Source of the DNA: Methylobacterium ajmalii
GTDB lineage: Bacteria > Pseudomonadota > Alphaproteobacteria > Rhizobiales > Beijerinckiaceae
Assembly: GCF_016613415.1 (NCBI RefSeq)
Contig: NZ_JACWCT010000100.1
Location: forward strand, 1-64,000
Direction of reading: 5' to 3'
DNA: 64,000 nucleotides
Positions 28,370 through 41,252 of this stretch are shown here, one piece after another (positions within the stretch are counted from its first letter, which is position 1; the number at the start of each line of letters is the position of its first letter). The translations under genes were made by a program, and so were the position numbers. The notes beneath the pieces were generated by a model. That model saw nothing but the letters and a program-made list of their open reading frames with translations, ran no database searches and was not told the origin of the DNA.

Positions 28370-28861
28370 ATGACGACCGGAACGGCCTACCTTCTGGTCG
28401 ATGTCGCCGGGACGGAATGCGCCCTGCCGCGCCGGGCGGTGCGGGAGATCCTGCCCCTGCCGCGCCTGTGGCGCCCGCCGGGCGCCCCCCCGACGCTCGC
28501 CGGCTTCCTCAACCTCGCGGGCGCCGCGGTGCCGGTCCTCGACCTCGCGGCGCTGTTCGGCCTCGGCCGGCCGGTCACGGCCCGCCAGGCGCTCTACCGC
28601 CACCTGGTGCTGCTCCACGGCGATTCGCCCCTGGCCCTGATGGTCGACCGCGTCGCCGACTTCGTCCGGGTCGAGCCCGAGCGGGTCCGGCCGGTAGCCG
28701 ACGGGGCGACGCTGAACGGCTGCGTCGCCGCCGAGATGCGGATCGGCGACCGGCTGGTCCACGGCCTCTCGGTCGACCGCATCCTGCTCGCCGAGGAGCG
28801 CGACCGCCTGGCGGCGCAGACCCGGGAGGCGCAGGCGCGCCTCGCCGAGTGGGCGGCCTGA
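28370..28861 (+). CDS. cheW: CheW-type coupling protein (first of two)
   Basis: CheW proteins link chemoreceptors to the CheA kinase. The 163-residue product has the CheW fold: FLNLAGAAVPVLDLAALFGL and later MVDRVADFVRVEP. The C-terminus is a short Ala/Arg/Glu helix. GAGGGGGACGG precedes the ATG. It opens an eight-gene unit with cheR, a second cheW, MCP, cheA, cheB and two histidine kinases. In Wsp-type systems the two CheW copies play different roles; this one corresponds in position to WspB. Confidence 0.9.
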   Translation: MTTGTAYLLVDVAGTECALPRRAVREILPLPRLWRPPGAPPTLAGFLNLAGAAVPVLDLAALFGLGRPVTARQALYRHLVLLHGDSPLALMVDRVADFVRVEPERVRPVADGATLNGCVAAEMRIGDRLVHGLSVDRILLAEERDRLAAQTREAQARLAEWAA

Positions 28862-28869
28862 GCCGGATC

Positions 28870-30312
28870 ATGCCGACCGCACGGCCGATCCCGGGGCCGG
28901 CCCCGACCGCCGACCCGGCCTTCGCGGCGCTGAAATCGCGCCTCGTCGCCCGCACCGGCCACCATTACTACGCAGACAAGGACGATCTCCTGTGGGAACG
29001 GGTCGGCCGGCGCATGCGCGTCCGGGGCGTGCCCGATCCCGCCGGCTACCTCGCGCTGCTGGAGGAATCCGAGGCCGAATGGGCGGCCCTCGAATCCGAG
29101 ATCACCATCGGGGAGACGTTCTTCTTCCGCTACGCCGAGCAGTTCGCGGCCCTGCGCGGCACGATCCTGCCCGAGCGCATCGCGGCGCGCAGCAACGAGC
29201 GGCGCCTGCGGATCTGGAGCGCGGGCTGCTCGACCGGGCCGGAGACCCACTCGGTCGCGATCGTGCTGCGCGAGCTCCTCGGCGAGCGCCTGCCCGACTG
29301 GCGCATCGGGCTCACCGGCACCGACATCAACCGCGACGTGCTGGCGGTGGCGCGCCGCGCCGTCTACGGCGCCTGGGCCCTGCGCACCCTCGGGCCCGAG
29401 GAGCGCGAGCGCTACTTCCGGCCCGGGCCGCGGGAGGGCACCTTCGCGCTGCGGCCGGAATACCGGGGCCTTGCCCGGTTCGAGCCGCAGAACCTGATGA
29501 GCCTGCTCGACGGTACCGCCTCCCTGGCGCTCACCGACTACGACCTCATCCTGTGCCGCAACGTCCTGATCTACTTCCATCCGGACGTGGTGCAGGCCCT
29601 GGTGCGGGCCCTGGCGCAGCGCCTGCGGCCCGGCGGCTGGCTGCTCCTCGGCCATGCCGAGCCGAACCCGGCCTTCGCGGAGTTCCTGGAGGCGGTCGCG
29701 CTCCCGGGCACCGCCGCCTACCGGCGTCCGGGGGAGGGCGCGGTGCCGGACCTGCCGCCGCCGGCCCGTCTGGACCCGGTCCCGGATACGGTCCCGGGCC
29801 CGGAGGCGGCCTGGGCGCCGCTGCTGCCGCCGGAGTCGGCCGCCCGGGAGGTCGGGGCTGCGCCGATCCGGCTCCGCGCGCCCCTCGCCGTCCCGCCATC
29901 CGTGCCGCCCGCCGAGGGAGGGCCCCTCGCCGTCGTGCGGGCGCTCGCCGATGCCGGCGACCTCGAGGCGAGCTGGCGGGCCTGCCGGGCGGCTCTGGCC
30001 GAGGCCCCGACCGATCCGCGCCTGCGCTACTACGAAGGTCTGCTCGCCCGCGCCCGCGCCCGGCCGGACGAGGCGGAACGCGCCTTTCGCGGCGCGCTCT
30101 ACCTCGATAAGGGCTTCGTCATGGCGCATTACCATCTCGGGCTGACCCTGGTCGCCGCCGGCCGCGCCGAGGCCGGCCGTCGCGCGCTGGCCAACGCCCT
30201 GCGGCTCGCCGCGACCCTGCCCGCCGACGCGGCCCTGCCGGAGGGCGACGGGCTCACCGCCGCCGAGCTGTCGGGCGCCGCCCGGCCGCTCCTCGGCGAC
30301 GAGGCCGCCTGA
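28870..30312 (+). CDS. cheR: CheR methyltransferase with C-terminal TPR region
   Basis: CheR methylates glutamates of the MCP using SAM. The 480-residue product has the CheR N-terminal helical domain, then the SAM-binding domain with AGCSTGPETHSVAIVLREL (the usual GEEPYS reads GPETHS), GTDINRDVLAVARRAVYG and LILCRNVLIYFHPDVVQAL. After a Pro-rich linker (about 285-350), residues 355-440 form a TPR-like pair (LRYYEGLLARARARPDEAER, VMAHYHLGLTLVAAGR). CheR with TPRs is typical of WspC-like proteins of alternative-function arrays. The ATG at 28870 is used; a GTG at 28849 overlapping cheW is possible. Confidence 0.92.
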   Translation: MPTARPIPGPAPTADPAFAALKSRLVARTGHHYYADKDDLLWERVGRRMRVRGVPDPAGYLALLEESEAEWAALESEITIGETFFFRYAEQFAALRGTILPERIAARSNERRLRIWSAGCSTGPETHSVAIVLRELLGERLPDWRIGLTGTDINRDVLAVARRAVYGAWALRTLGPEERERYFRPGPREGTFALRPEYRGLARFEPQNLMSLLDGTASLALTDYDLILCRNVLIYFHPDVVQALVRALAQRLRPGGWLLLGHAEPNPAFAEFLEAVALPGTAAYRRPGEGAVPDLPPPARLDPVPDTVPGPEAAWAPLLPPESAAREVGAAPIRLRAPLAVPPSVPPAEGGPLAVVRALADAGDLEASWRACRAALAEAPTDPRLRYYEGLLARARARPDEAERAFRGALYLDKGFVMAHYHLGLTLVAAGRAEAGRRALANALRLAATLPADAALPEGDGLTAAELSGAARPLLGDEAA

Positions 30313-30905
30313 TGCCGCGGAACGCCGCCGCCGGCCCGGCCCTGCCCGGCGAGGCCGACCTCGACGCCGCCCGGATCGACGCGATCCTGGACGCCCGCAC
30401 CCGCGCCCTCGCGGCCCGCGTCGCGGCGGCACCGGCGCGCCCGACCCGGGCGCTGCTGCTCTGCCGCGCCGGCACCGAGCGGGTCGGCCTGCCGCTGGAA
30501 GCGGTCGCCGAGGTGTTTCCGTTCCGGCCCTGCACCCCGGTGCCGGGGGCGCCCGCGGCGCTGATCGGCCTCACCGGGCGGGGCGGCCTCCTCGTCAGCG
30601 TTCTCGATCTCGCGACGGCGCTGGGCCAGCCGGCCGGCGGGCGCCCGGAGGCGGCCGGCGGCCACGTCGTCGTCCTGCGCCGCGACGGCCCGCGCATCGG
30701 CCTCAGGGTCGAGCGGGTGCTGGCGGTGACCGACGCGGTGGTCGAGGCCGAAGGGCTGGGCAGGCGGGCGGTGGCGGGCTATGTCGACGCCGCACCGACG
30801 GGCTCCCGTCGGGAATCGGACAAAACCGACGCGGGGTTCGCCGTGATCGACGTATCGGCCCTGCTGGCGCCGCTCCTCGCCGCCGGCCCGTCCCGGCCGG
30901 CCTGA
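30312..30905 (+). CDS. cheW: CheW-type coupling protein (second copy)
   Basis: The 197-residue product has an N-terminal helix-forming extension of about 50 residues ([20 protein letters not shown]) and then a CheW domain with [40 protein letters not shown] and [13 protein letters not shown]. The extension is common in the WspD-like second CheW. The ATG shares its first base with the last of the cheR stop, so it is coupled to cheR. Its likely role is to join the MCP and CheA in this dedicated array. Confidence 0.9.
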   Translation: MPRNAAAGPALPGEADLDAARIDAILDARTRALAARVAAAPARPTRALLLCRAGTERVGLPLEAVAEVFPFRPCTPVPGAPAALIGLTGRGGLLVSVLDLATALGQPAGGRPEAAGGHVVVLRRDGPRIGLRVERVLAVTDAVVEAEGLGRRAVAGYVDAAPTGSRRESDKTDAGFAVIDVSALLAPLLAAGPSRPA

Positions 30906-30939
30906 CCCCGCCCGCCATTCCAACCACAGGGAAGCCCGC

Positions 30940-32616
30940 GTGTCGCTCTCGATCGGGAACCGCATCCTCCTCGGCTTCTCCGCCGTCGTCCTGGTGATCG
31001 TGGCGCTCGGCGTCTACGCGGTCGGGCAGATCGGCGAGGTGCGCAACGCCACCGACATCATCGTCACCCGCGACCTGACGGTGATGCACCAGCTCGAGAA
31101 CATCCGCGAGGCGCAGCGCCGGATGAGCGACCTGCGCGACGAGGCGACCACCCGCTACTACCTCCGCGCGCTCGGCCGCGAGCCGACGGCCAAGGAGGAG
31201 CCGACGGTGACCTGGCGGCGCAACGCGGCGAATGCCGAGACCGCGCTCGCCGGCGCGATCACCACCGCCAACGACTACCGGGCGCAGTCGCTCTCGGCCG
31301 ACCGCGCCGCCGCCTGGCAGCGCATCGCCGAATTGCTGGTCGCGGCCGGCGCCGAATTGCGCACCACCCGCACCGCCACCGAGCGCCAGTTCGAGGCGCT
31401 CAACGCCAACGACGTGCCGGGCATCCAGGCGGCCGAGACCGCCCTCGACCAGTCGGGCGACAACTTCGTGCGCACCATGGGCAATGCCCGCGACGCCCTC
31501 GACGGGGCGATCACCGCCGGGCAGCGCCGGGTCGGGGCGATCTACGAGGAGAGCCGGCTCTCGACCCTGGTGGCGCTCGCCGTCTGCGTCGTCATGGCCC
31601 TCGTCATCACGGTGCTGATCCGCCGCTCGGTGGTCCAGCCCCTCGACGCGGTGATGGCCTTCGTCGGCAAGGTCGGGAGCGGCGACCTCACCGGGCGCAT
31701 CGCCGAGACCAGCCGCGACGAGCTCGGGCGCTTGGGGGGCGTCCTCAACCAGATGGTCGAGGGCCTGCGCCAGCTCGCCAGCCAGAACCGCGCCTCGACC
31801 TCGAACCTCAACGCGGCGGCGGCCGAGATCCGCGCCTCGGCCCAGGAGCAGGCGGCGAGCGTCGAGGAGCAGTTCGCCGCCGTGCAGGAGACCGCCGCCA
31901 CCGTCGACGAGATCACCCATGCGGGCGCCCAGATCGGCAAGCGGGCCCAGGAGGTCATCGCCACCGCCCAGGCCACGGCTCAGACGTCGAGCGCAGGGCT
32001 TCGCGCCGTCGACGAGACGGCGCGCGCCATGGATGCGATCCGCGAGCAGAGCGAGGCGGTGGCCGAGAACATCGTGGCGCTGAGCGAGAAGACGCAGGCC
32101 ATCGGCGAGATCATCGCCACCGTCAACGACGTCTCGGAGCGCACGCATCTGCTCGCGCTCAACGCCGCCATCGAGGCGGCGGCGGCCGGCGAGAGCGGGC
32201 GCAGCTTCGCGGTGGTGGCCTCCGAGATGAAGGCGCTCGCCGACCAGGCCAAGGAGGCGACCGGCCAGGTGCGGGCGATCCTCGGCGACATCCAGCGCGG
32301 CATCAACGCCTCGGTGATGCTGACGGAGGAGGCGGTCAAGCGCGTGGCGGTGGGCAAGGAGCGCACCGACACCACCCACGCGACGATCGAGGAGATCACC
32401 GCCCGGGTGCAGGAGAGCGTGCAGACCTTCCAGCAGATCGTCGCCTCGACCAACCAGCAGCAGCTCGGCATCGAGCAGGTGATGGGCGCGCTCCAGAACA
32501 TCCGCCAGGCGAGCCAGCAGACCGCCGCCGGCACCCGCCAGGTCGAGGCCGCGGCCGCCAACCTGAGTGAACTCGCCAGCGCCCTCCTGGCGCTCGCCGA
32601 GCGTTACCGGCTCTGA
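30940..32616 (+). CDS. Methyl-accepting chemotaxis protein
   Basis: The receptor of the array has 558 residues. TM1 is at about 7-29 and TM2 at about 208-227 ([18 protein letters not shown]). Between them lies a periplasmic four-helix bundle sensor (about 180 residues). A HAMP domain follows ([20 protein letters not shown]) and then a methylation helix bundle and the kinase-contact tip [20 protein letters not shown]. The C-terminus (ALAERYRL) lacks the NWETF-type CheR tether. The signal is unknown. GTG start with CAGGGAAG upstream. Confidence 0.93.
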   Translation: MSLSIGNRILLGFSAVVLVIVALGVYAVGQIGEVRNATDIIVTRDLTVMHQLENIREAQRRMSDLRDEATTRYYLRALGREPTAKEEPTVTWRRNAANAETALAGAITTANDYRAQSLSADRAAAWQRIAELLVAAGAELRTTRTATERQFEALNANDVPGIQAAETALDQSGDNFVRTMGNARDALDGAITAGQRRVGAIYEESRLSTLVALAVCVVMALVITVLIRRSVVQPLDAVMAFVGKVGSGDLTGRIAETSRDELGRLGGVLNQMVEGLRQLASQNRASTSNLNAAAAEIRASAQEQAASVEEQFAAVQETAATVDEITHAGAQIGKRAQEVIATAQATAQTSSAGLRAVDETARAMDAIREQSEAVAENIVALSEKTQAIGEIIATVNDVSERTHLLALNAAIEAAAAGESGRSFAVVASEMKALADQAKEATGQVRAILGDIQRGINASVMLTEEAVKRVAVGKERTDTTHATIEEITARVQESVQTFQQIVASTNQQQLGIEQVMGALQNIRQASQQTAAGTRQVEAAAANLSELASALLALAERYRL

Positions 32617-32647
32617 CGCGCCCACCCGAGGAACCCGGCCCGCGCCG

Positions 32648-34948
32648 ATGGACGACATCCGCCAGCTCCTCCTCGCGGCCTTCGACGCCGAGCACCGCGA
32701 GCACATCGCGGCGATCCGGGTCGCCCTCGCCGCGGCCGAGACCGGCCGGCCCGCGGACTGGAACGACGTGTTTCGCCGCGCCCACAGCCTGAAGGGCGCC
32801 GCCCGGGCCGTGGACCTGCCGGCGGTGGAGGAGGTCGCCCACCGGCTCGAGGCCCTGTTCGACCGGGTGGTGCAGGGTCGCCACGGCCTCGACCGGGCCA
32901 CCGCCGGCGTGGTCGACCTCGCCCTCGACCGCATCGAGGGCCTGGTGGCAGGCCTCGCCGAGACGCCCGAGCCGGCGGCGCCGGCGGACGCCATCGCGGC
33001 CCTCGACGCCTGCCTGTCCGGCGCGCCGATCCCCGGGGCGGCAGAGCCCGCGGCGGCGACGGAGCAGGCGCCCGAGCCGGCGGCGCCGGCAGCTCCCCAA
33101 ACGACCGCCCAGACGACCATCCAGACATCCACCCCGCAGGACGGGGCCGTCGCCTACCTGCGCATCGCCAGCGACCAGGTCGAGGCCCTGTCGAAGGCGG
33201 TGCACGACCTGAACGCGGCGCTCCAGGGCCAGGAGACCGTCGCGGCCGCGGTGGCGGGGCTCGAATCCGGTGCCCGGACCCTGCGCCGCAGCGTCGACAC
33301 GGTGCAGGGCCGCACCGGCGAGATGGTGGCGCTCGCCCGCCGCCTGCGCGAGGCCGGCGATCCGGCGGGCGCCGCCCTCGACGGCTTCGTCGATCGGGTG
33401 CGCCGCCTCGACGGCGACCTGCGCGGCGTGATCCGCGGCATCTCGGGCCTTGCCCGGGTGCAGAGCCGCAGCACCGGCGTGGTCGACGGCGCGCTCCGGC
33501 GCCTGCGCGACGATTCCGACCGCCTGCTCCTCGTCCCGGCCGAGACGGTGTTCGGCGGCTACGGCCGGATGGTGCGGGAGATCGCCCGCGAGGCCGGCCT
33601 CGCCGTCGAGGTGCGCCTCCACGGCCTCGACCTCCAGGTCGATCGCGGCCTGCTCCAGGCCCTCAAGGACCCGGTGCTGCACGCGCTGCGCAACACCATC
33701 AGCCACGGGGCGGAGCCCGAGCCGGCGCGCCGCGCCGCCGGCAAGCCGGAGGCGCTCGGCGTCACCCTGTCGGTCGCCTCGAAGGGCAGCCAGCTCGTCG
33801 TGACGATCCGGGACGACGGCCGGGGGCCCGACCTCGCCCGCATCCTCGAGACCGGCCGGCGCCAGGGGCTGGTCCCGCCGGGGGCCGAGCCCACCCCCGA
33901 CGAGATCCTCGACCTCGTCTTCGCGCCGGGCTTCTCCACCGCCCCCGCCGTCGACCGGATCGCCGGGCGCGGCATGGGCCTGTCGGTGGTGGCGGAGGCC
34001 GCCCGGGCGCTGCGCGGCCGCGCGACCTTGCGGGCGGCCGCGCCCCACGGCGCCGAGGTCGTGATCGCGGTGCCGCTCTCCGCCGCGCGCCAGCCGGTGC
34101 TGCTGGTCGAGGCGGCGCTGAGCCCCGGGGCGCCGCCGCAGACCTTCGGCCTGCCGAGCGGCGCCGTCGCGCAGCTCCTGCGGCTTTCCGGCCGCGACCT
34201 CGCGTCCGTGGCGGGAGAGCCGGCGGCGAGGATCAACCAGGGGGGGCGGGACGTTGTCGTGCCGCTCGTTCCCCTCGCGTCTCTCCTCGGTTCCGGTGTC
34301 GTTCCCCTTCCTCTCCATGACGGCGTGGTCCGCGCCGTGCTGCTGCGCTGCGGCGCCTCGCTCTGCGCCGTCGCGGTCGACCGGCTGCTCGACGTGCGGG
34401 TGCTCCTCGTCGGGCCGGCCCCGCCGCTCGGCGGCGATCCCGCGCTGATGTCCGGCACCGTGATGCTCGCCGACGAGACCCCCGCCCTGGTGCTCGACCC
34501 CGAGGGCCTGTGCGTCCGCGCCCGGGCCGGCGGCCTGGTGGCGGCGCCGGTCGCGGCGCCGGAGCGCCGCAAGGCGCGGGTCCGCACCGTGCTCGTCGTC
34601 GACGATTCGATCACCACCCGCACCCTCGAGAAGAGCATCCTGGAGGCGCATGGCTACCGGGTCTTCGTCTGCGTCGACGGGCAGGACGCCCTCGACCGCC
34701 TGCGCCGGGACGGCGGCGACGTCGACCTCGTTGTCGCCGACGTCGAGATGCCGCGCCTCGACGGGTTCGGCCTGCTCCAGGCGGTCAAGGCCGATCCGGG
34801 CTTGACGCGGCTGCCGGTGATCCTGATGACCTCCCGCGGCGATCCCGCCGACATCCGCCGGGGCCTCGATCTCGGGGCCGACGCCTACATCACCAAGCAG
34901 AAGTTCGACCAGCGCGAGCTTCTCGACACGATCGGTCAGCTGCTGTGA
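32648..34948 (+). CDS. cheA: Hybrid chemotaxis kinase CheA-REC
   Basis: This histidine kinase of 766 residues is the core of the array. The HPt domain has His46 in RAHSLKGAAR. After a Pro/Ala-rich linker come a dimerisation domain, the ATP domain (LHALRNTISHGAEPE, IRDDGRGPDL and AGRGMGLSVV) and a CheW-like domain. A receiver domain ends the protein (about 646-766) with DD at 652-653, phospho-Asp698 and Lys750. CheA fused to REC is the WspE type. No separate CheY is found in the cluster, so signal may pass to its own receiver, CheB and the two downstream kinases. Confidence 0.94.
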   Translation: MDDIRQLLLAAFDAEHREHIAAIRVALAAAETGRPADWNDVFRRAHSLKGAARAVDLPAVEEVAHRLEALFDRVVQGRHGLDRATAGVVDLALDRIEGLVAGLAETPEPAAPADAIAALDACLSGAPIPGAAEPAAATEQAPEPAAPAAPQTTAQTTIQTSTPQDGAVAYLRIASDQVEALSKAVHDLNAALQGQETVAAAVAGLESGARTLRRSVDTVQGRTGEMVALARRLREAGDPAGAALDGFVDRVRRLDGDLRGVIRGISGLARVQSRSTGVVDGALRRLRDDSDRLLLVPAETVFGGYGRMVREIAREAGLAVEVRLHGLDLQVDRGLLQALKDPVLHALRNTISHGAEPEPARRAAGKPEALGVTLSVASKGSQLVVTIRDDGRGPDLARILETGRRQGLVPPGAEPTPDEILDLVFAPGFSTAPAVDRIAGRGMGLSVVAEAARALRGRATLRAAAPHGAEVVIAVPLSAARQPVLLVEAALSPGAPPQTFGLPSGAVAQLLRLSGRDLASVAGEPAARINQGGRDVVVPLVPLASLLGSGVVPLPLHDGVVRAVLLRCGASLCAVAVDRLLDVRVLLVGPAPPLGGDPALMSGTVMLADETPALVLDPEGLCVRARAGGLVAAPVAAPERRKARVRTVLVVDDSITTRTLEKSILEAHGYRVFVCVDGQDALDRLRRDGGDVDLVVADVEMPRLDGFGLLQAVKADPGLTRLPVILMTSRGDPADIRRGLDLGADAYITKQKFDQRELLDTIGQLL

Positions 34949-36014
34949 GCACCCCCGTCCGCGTCATGCTGGTGGAGGATTCGCTGGTGGTGCGCCAGCT
35001 CCTCGCCCACATCGTCAGCCGCGATCCCCGCCTCGCCCTCGTCGCCGCGGTCGATTCCGGCGAGGAGGCCCTGCGCGAGATCCACCGGGTCCAGCCCGAC
35101 GTGATCTCGATGGACATCCGCCTGCCGGGCATCGACGGGCTGGAGACCACCCGGCGGATCATGGCCGAGCGCCCGACCCCGATCGTCGTCGTCGCCGACG
35201 CGATCGAGGATTCCTCGCTCAAGATCTCGATGAACGCCCTGCGGGCCGGCGCGCTCAGCGTGGTCGAGAAGCCGGTCGGCACCGGCCACCGCGCCTACGA
35301 GGCGATCGCCGACCAGATCTGCACCCAGCTGCGCATCATGAGCCAGGTGCCGGTGATCCGGCGCCGGCCGATCGGCGCCGAGCGCCTGGCCCGCTCCGAC
35401 GCGCCCCGGGAGGAGTTCCGCGGGACGATTCCCGCCACCCAGGCCCCGAGCGTGCTGGCGGTGGCGGCCTCGACCGGCGGGCCGCCGGCCTTCGCCAAGC
35501 TGCTCGGCGCCCTCCCGGCGGATTTTGCCTTGCCGGTGCTCCTCGTCCAGCACATGGGCGCGGCCTTCATGGAGGGTTTCGCCGACTGGCTGAACGGCGT
35601 CGTGCCGCTCACCGTCGTCATCGCCCGCGAGGGCGTGCGGCCTCAAGGGGGCCACGTCTACGTGGCGCCGGGCGACCGCCACCTCACCCTCGGGCCCGGC
35701 GGGCTCCTCGCCCTGGTCGACGAGCCGCCGGTCGGCGGCCAGCGTCCCTCGGCGACCGTGCTGTTCCGCTCGGTCGCGCGGGCCGCCGGGCCGCGGGGCC
35801 TCGGCGTGCTCCTCACCGGCATGGGCGAGGACGGTGCCGCCGGCCTCCTCGACATGCACGTCGCGGGGGCCGCCACCATCGCCGAGCACGAGAGCTCGGC
35901 GGTCGTCTACGGCATGCCGGCGGCGGCGGTGCGCCTGCGGGCGGCGGGCCACGTGCTGCCCCTCGACCTGATCGCCCCGCGGATCCTGCGGGCGCTGCAG
36001 CCGGGTCTCGCGCC

Positions 36015-36018
<4 letters not shown>
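34945..36018 (+). CDS. cheB: CheB protein-glutamate methylesterase
   Basis: CheB removes methyl groups from MCPs when phosphorylated by CheA. The 357-residue protein has a REC domain with Asp57 in SMDIRLPG and a C-terminal esterase domain with the catalytic Ser (AASTGGP), His (VQHM) and Asp (MGEDGA). The GTG start overlaps the cheA TGA, so it is coupled to cheA. Its position is that of WspF. It gives the array an adaptation loop together with cheR. Confidence 0.95.
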
Positions 36019-37864
<1,846 letters not shown>

Positions 37865-37868
<4 letters not shown>

Positions 37869-39778
37869 GCGTGGGCATGACGACCAACGCGACGAAGCCG
37901 ACCTTGCGCGGGACGATCCTGGCGGTCGACGACGAACCCGACATCTTGGTGGCCCTCGAGGATCTGCTCGAGGACGAGTACCGGGTGCTCACCACCAGCC
38001 GGCCGGCCGAGGCCCTGGAGATGATCGCGGCCGAGCCCGACATCGACGTCATCCTGTCCGACCAGCGCATGCCGGGCCTGACCGGCGACGCCCTGCTGGC
38101 GCAGGCGCGCGAGATCTCGGACGCGCAGGCGATCCTGCTCACGGGCTACGCCGACATCTCGGCGGTGGTCTCGGCACTCAACCGCGGCGGCATCACCGGC
38201 TACGTCACCAAGCCCTGGGATCCCTCGCTGCTGCGCAACGCCGTGCGGGCCGCCCACGAGCGCCACCGCCTGGCCCGCGAGCTCGCCACCGAGCGGGCGC
38301 TGCTGCGCGGCCTCCTCGACCATTCGGGCGACGCCATCGCGTTCAAGGACGCGCAAGGCCGCTTCCTGCGGCTCAACTCCCGCATGGCGACCCGCCTCGG
38401 CGCGCCCTCGTCCGAGGCGTGCCTCGGCCGCCGCGAGGCGGAGGTCGCCGGCCCCGGGAGCGAGGCCGCCGAGGCCGCGGTCGCTGCCGATTTGGCGGCG
38501 ATCGCCTCCGGCGCGCCGACCGAGACGATGGTGGCGAGCGGTCCCGAGGCGGCCCAGACCTGGAGCCAGGTCACCCGGGTGCCGATCCGCGACGCGGCCG
38601 GCGCGGTGGTCAACCTCGCGGTGATCGAGCGCGACGTCACCGAGCAGCGCCTGCTCGAGATGCGCCTGCGCCAGGCCGACAAGATGCAGGCGCTCGGAAC
38701 CCTGGCGGGCGGCGTCGCGCACGACTTCAACAACCTGCTGACCGCGATCCTCGGCAGCCTCGAGCTCGCCCTGCCGAAGGTGGCGGGGGATGCCCGGCTG
38801 TCGCGGCTGATGACCAACGCCACCCAGGCGGCGCAGCGCGGCGCGGCGCTGACCAAGCGCCTGCTCACCTTCAGCCACCGCCGCGACCTCCAGGCCCGCG
38901 TGGTCGACGTCAACGCGGTGATTCGCGGCATGGACGACCTGCTCGGGCGCAGCCTGGGGGGCTTCGTGCAGGTCGAGCGCGCCCTCGACGACGACGTGTG
39001 GCCGGCCCGCGTCGATCCCGACCAGCTCGAACTCGCGATCCTCAACCTCTGCATCAACGGCCGCGACGCGATGCCGGAGGGTGGCGTCGTCGCGCTCTCG
39101 ACCCGCAACGAAGTGGTGCGGGCGAGCGCCGATCCGAACCTGAAACCCGGCGACTACGCGGTGATCGCGATCCGCGACACCGGCACCGGCATTCCGCCCG
39201 AGATCCTCGGCCGGGTGTTCGAGCCGTTCTTCACCACCAAGGGCGTCGGTCAGGGCACGGGCCTCGGCCTTGCCATGGTGTTCGGCCTCGTGCAGCAATC
39301 CGGCGGCACGATCCGCATCGACAGCGAGGTCGGCCACGGCACCACGGTGCTGCTCTACCTGCCGCGCTCCCACGAGGCGGTCGAGCCGGTGCAGGCCGCG
39401 GGCGCCGCGCCGGCGCCGGCGCCGCGCCGGGCCCGCGTCCTGGTGGTCGACGACGACCCCCAGGTCCGCCACGTCACCGCGTCGTTCCTCAACGGCTTCG
39501 GCTACGACGAGGCCGAGGTGCCGAGCGGCGAGGCGGCCCTGGAGCGCCTCGCGGCCGAGCCGTTCGACCTCGTGGTCGCCGACCTGGCGATGCCGGGCAT
39601 GAGCGGCCTCGACCTCGCCGAGGCGGTGCGGACGCACTGGCCGGCCCTGCCGTTCCTGCTCGTCACCGGCCACGCCGAGGCGGCCCGCATCCCGGCGGAT
39701 TTCTCGGTGCTGGAAAAACCGTTCCCCTCCGCCGACCTGGCAGCCCGGGTCGCGGCCCTGCTCACCCAGGACGTGTGA
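37865..39778 (+). CDS. Hybrid histidine kinase REC-PAS-HK-REC
   Basis: The 637-residue protein begins with a receiver (about 15-130) with Asp66 in SDQRMPG and the YVTKPWD end common to RpfG/HupR-type receivers. A PAS domain follows (about 145-260, [20 protein letters not shown]), then HisKA with His286 ([11 protein letters not shown]), an ATP domain ([24 protein letters not shown]) and a C-terminal receiver (522-637) with Asp573 in ADLAMPG. It has no membrane span. The ATGA overlap with the previous kinase places it in the same unit. It could hand the signal to an unlinked regulator; no DNA-binding or GGDEF output is found in the operon. Confidence 0.92.
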
Positions 39779-39982
39779 GAGGCGCGCCGCCGGCCAATCC
39801 AGGATGGTCGATCCCGTGCGGCCGAGTGTATCGCGGGCGGCACAGCCGGCCCGGAACTGTCCGGGCGCGACTTTCATTCACGCTTGCGTCAGCGAAAGCG
39901 GCTAGATGTTGCCCGCGCGTTGCGGATCGGTCATCTCCGTCGCGCCAAAGCACTGCGCCCGCCGACGAAGAGTGTGACGCCC

Positions 39983-41209
39983 ATGGCCCGGACGCTGAGA
40001 CTGAGCACCCAAGTCGTGGTCCTGGCCGTGGCGGCCGCCGGCGCGGTCTTCGCCTACCCGTACCTGCGCCCGGCGCACCGCCAGGAGCCGATCGTGGCCT
40101 TCGCGGACGTGCCGGCGAGGCCGCAGGCCGGCAGGGCGTTCACCCTCACGGCCTCGCAGCTCGCCACGGTGTCTAGCGAGCCGGTGGTCAAGCGCCAGTT
40201 CTTCGAGGAGATCGCCACCGAGGGTAAGATCGGGGTCGACGAGTACCAGGCGACGCCGGTCTTCTCGCCCTATCCCGGCCGCGTCATCGCGATCTTCGCC
40301 CGCACCGGCGAGCAGGTGAAGCGCGGCCAGCCGCTGTTCTCGGTCCAGGCCAACGAGATGGTCCAGGCGCAGAACGACTACCTCGCCGCCCTCAACGTGC
40401 TGAACAAGAGCCGCTCGCAGCTCACCTTCGCGCAGGCCGCCGAGAAGAGGCAGCGCGACCTCTACGAGACCCGCACCACGACCCTGCGCGAGCTGCAGGT
40501 CGCCCAGAACGACCTCACGTCGGCCACCAACGACAACCGCACCGCCGAGGTCGGGCTCGAGGCGGTGCGCAACCGCCTTCGCATCCTCGGGCTTCGCGAC
40601 GAGGAGATGGCGGCCCTCTCGAAGGGCTCGGCGATCAACCCCGACACCCCGATCAACGCGCCGCTCAGCGGCACCATCATCCAGCGCAAGATCGGCCCGG
40701 GCCAGTATGTCGGGTCGAGCGGCGAGCCGTCCTACATCATCGGCGATCTGTCGAAGGTCTGGCTCATCGCGCAGCTGCGCGAGGCCGACGCCGCCAAGGT
40801 CGAGATCGGCGAGAAGATCACCTTCCAGGTGCCCGCCCACCCCGACAAGACCTTCGAGGGACGGATCAACTTCATCGGCACTTCCGTCGATCCGGCGACG
40901 CGGCGCATCACCGTGCGGGCCGAGATCGGCAACAAGGACGGCCTGCTCAAGCCGGAAATGTACGCCAGCGTGCGCATCATCAACGAGCGCGAGAACCTGT
41001 CCCACGCCGTGCCCCGCGCCGCGGTGATCCTCGAGGGCAACAAGGCCAGCGTCTGGGTGCTGCGGGCCGACAACTCGGTCGAGAACCGGCCGGTCCGGGC
41101 CGGCATCGTCGAGGGCTCCACCGTCGAGATCCTCGACGGGCTGCGGGAAGGCGAGCGGGTGATCTCCCGCGGCTCGCTCTTCATCGACCGGATGTCGACC
41201 CAGAGCTGA
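39983..41209 (+). CDS. RND efflux periplasmic adaptor (HlyD/CusB family)
   Basis: This 408-residue protein joins the inner membrane pump to an outer membrane channel. A membrane anchor or signal (VVVLAVAAAGAVFAYPYLRP) is at residues 11-30. The barrel-sandwich half IGVDEYQATPVFSPYPGRVI, a coiled-coil hairpin (about 125-195), and the second sandwich half (INAPLSGTIIQRKIGPGQYV) follow in order. The ATG at 39983 is preceded by a 204-base gap from the kinase gene. It is placed with an HME-type pump, so export of a metal cation is likely. Confidence 0.9.
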   Translation: MARTLRLSTQVVVLAVAAAGAVFAYPYLRPAHRQEPIVAFADVPARPQAGRAFTLTASQLATVSSEPVVKRQFFEEIATEGKIGVDEYQATPVFSPYPGRVIAIFARTGEQVKRGQPLFSVQANEMVQAQNDYLAALNVLNKSRSQLTFAQAAEKRQRDLYETRTTTLRELQVAQNDLTSATNDNRTAEVGLEAVRNRLRILGLRDEEMAALSKGSAINPDTPINAPLSGTIIQRKIGPGQYVGSSGEPSYIIGDLSKVWLIAQLREADAAKVEIGEKITFQVPAHPDKTFEGRINFIGTSVDPATRRITVRAEIGNKDGLLKPEMYASVRIINERENLSHAVPRAAVILEGNKASVWVLRADNSVENRPVRAGIVEGSTVEILDGLREGERVISRGSLFIDRMSTQS

Positions 41210-41252
41210 CGCGCCCCCACCTCATCGATCCCGCATACCCGGATAAACGGCC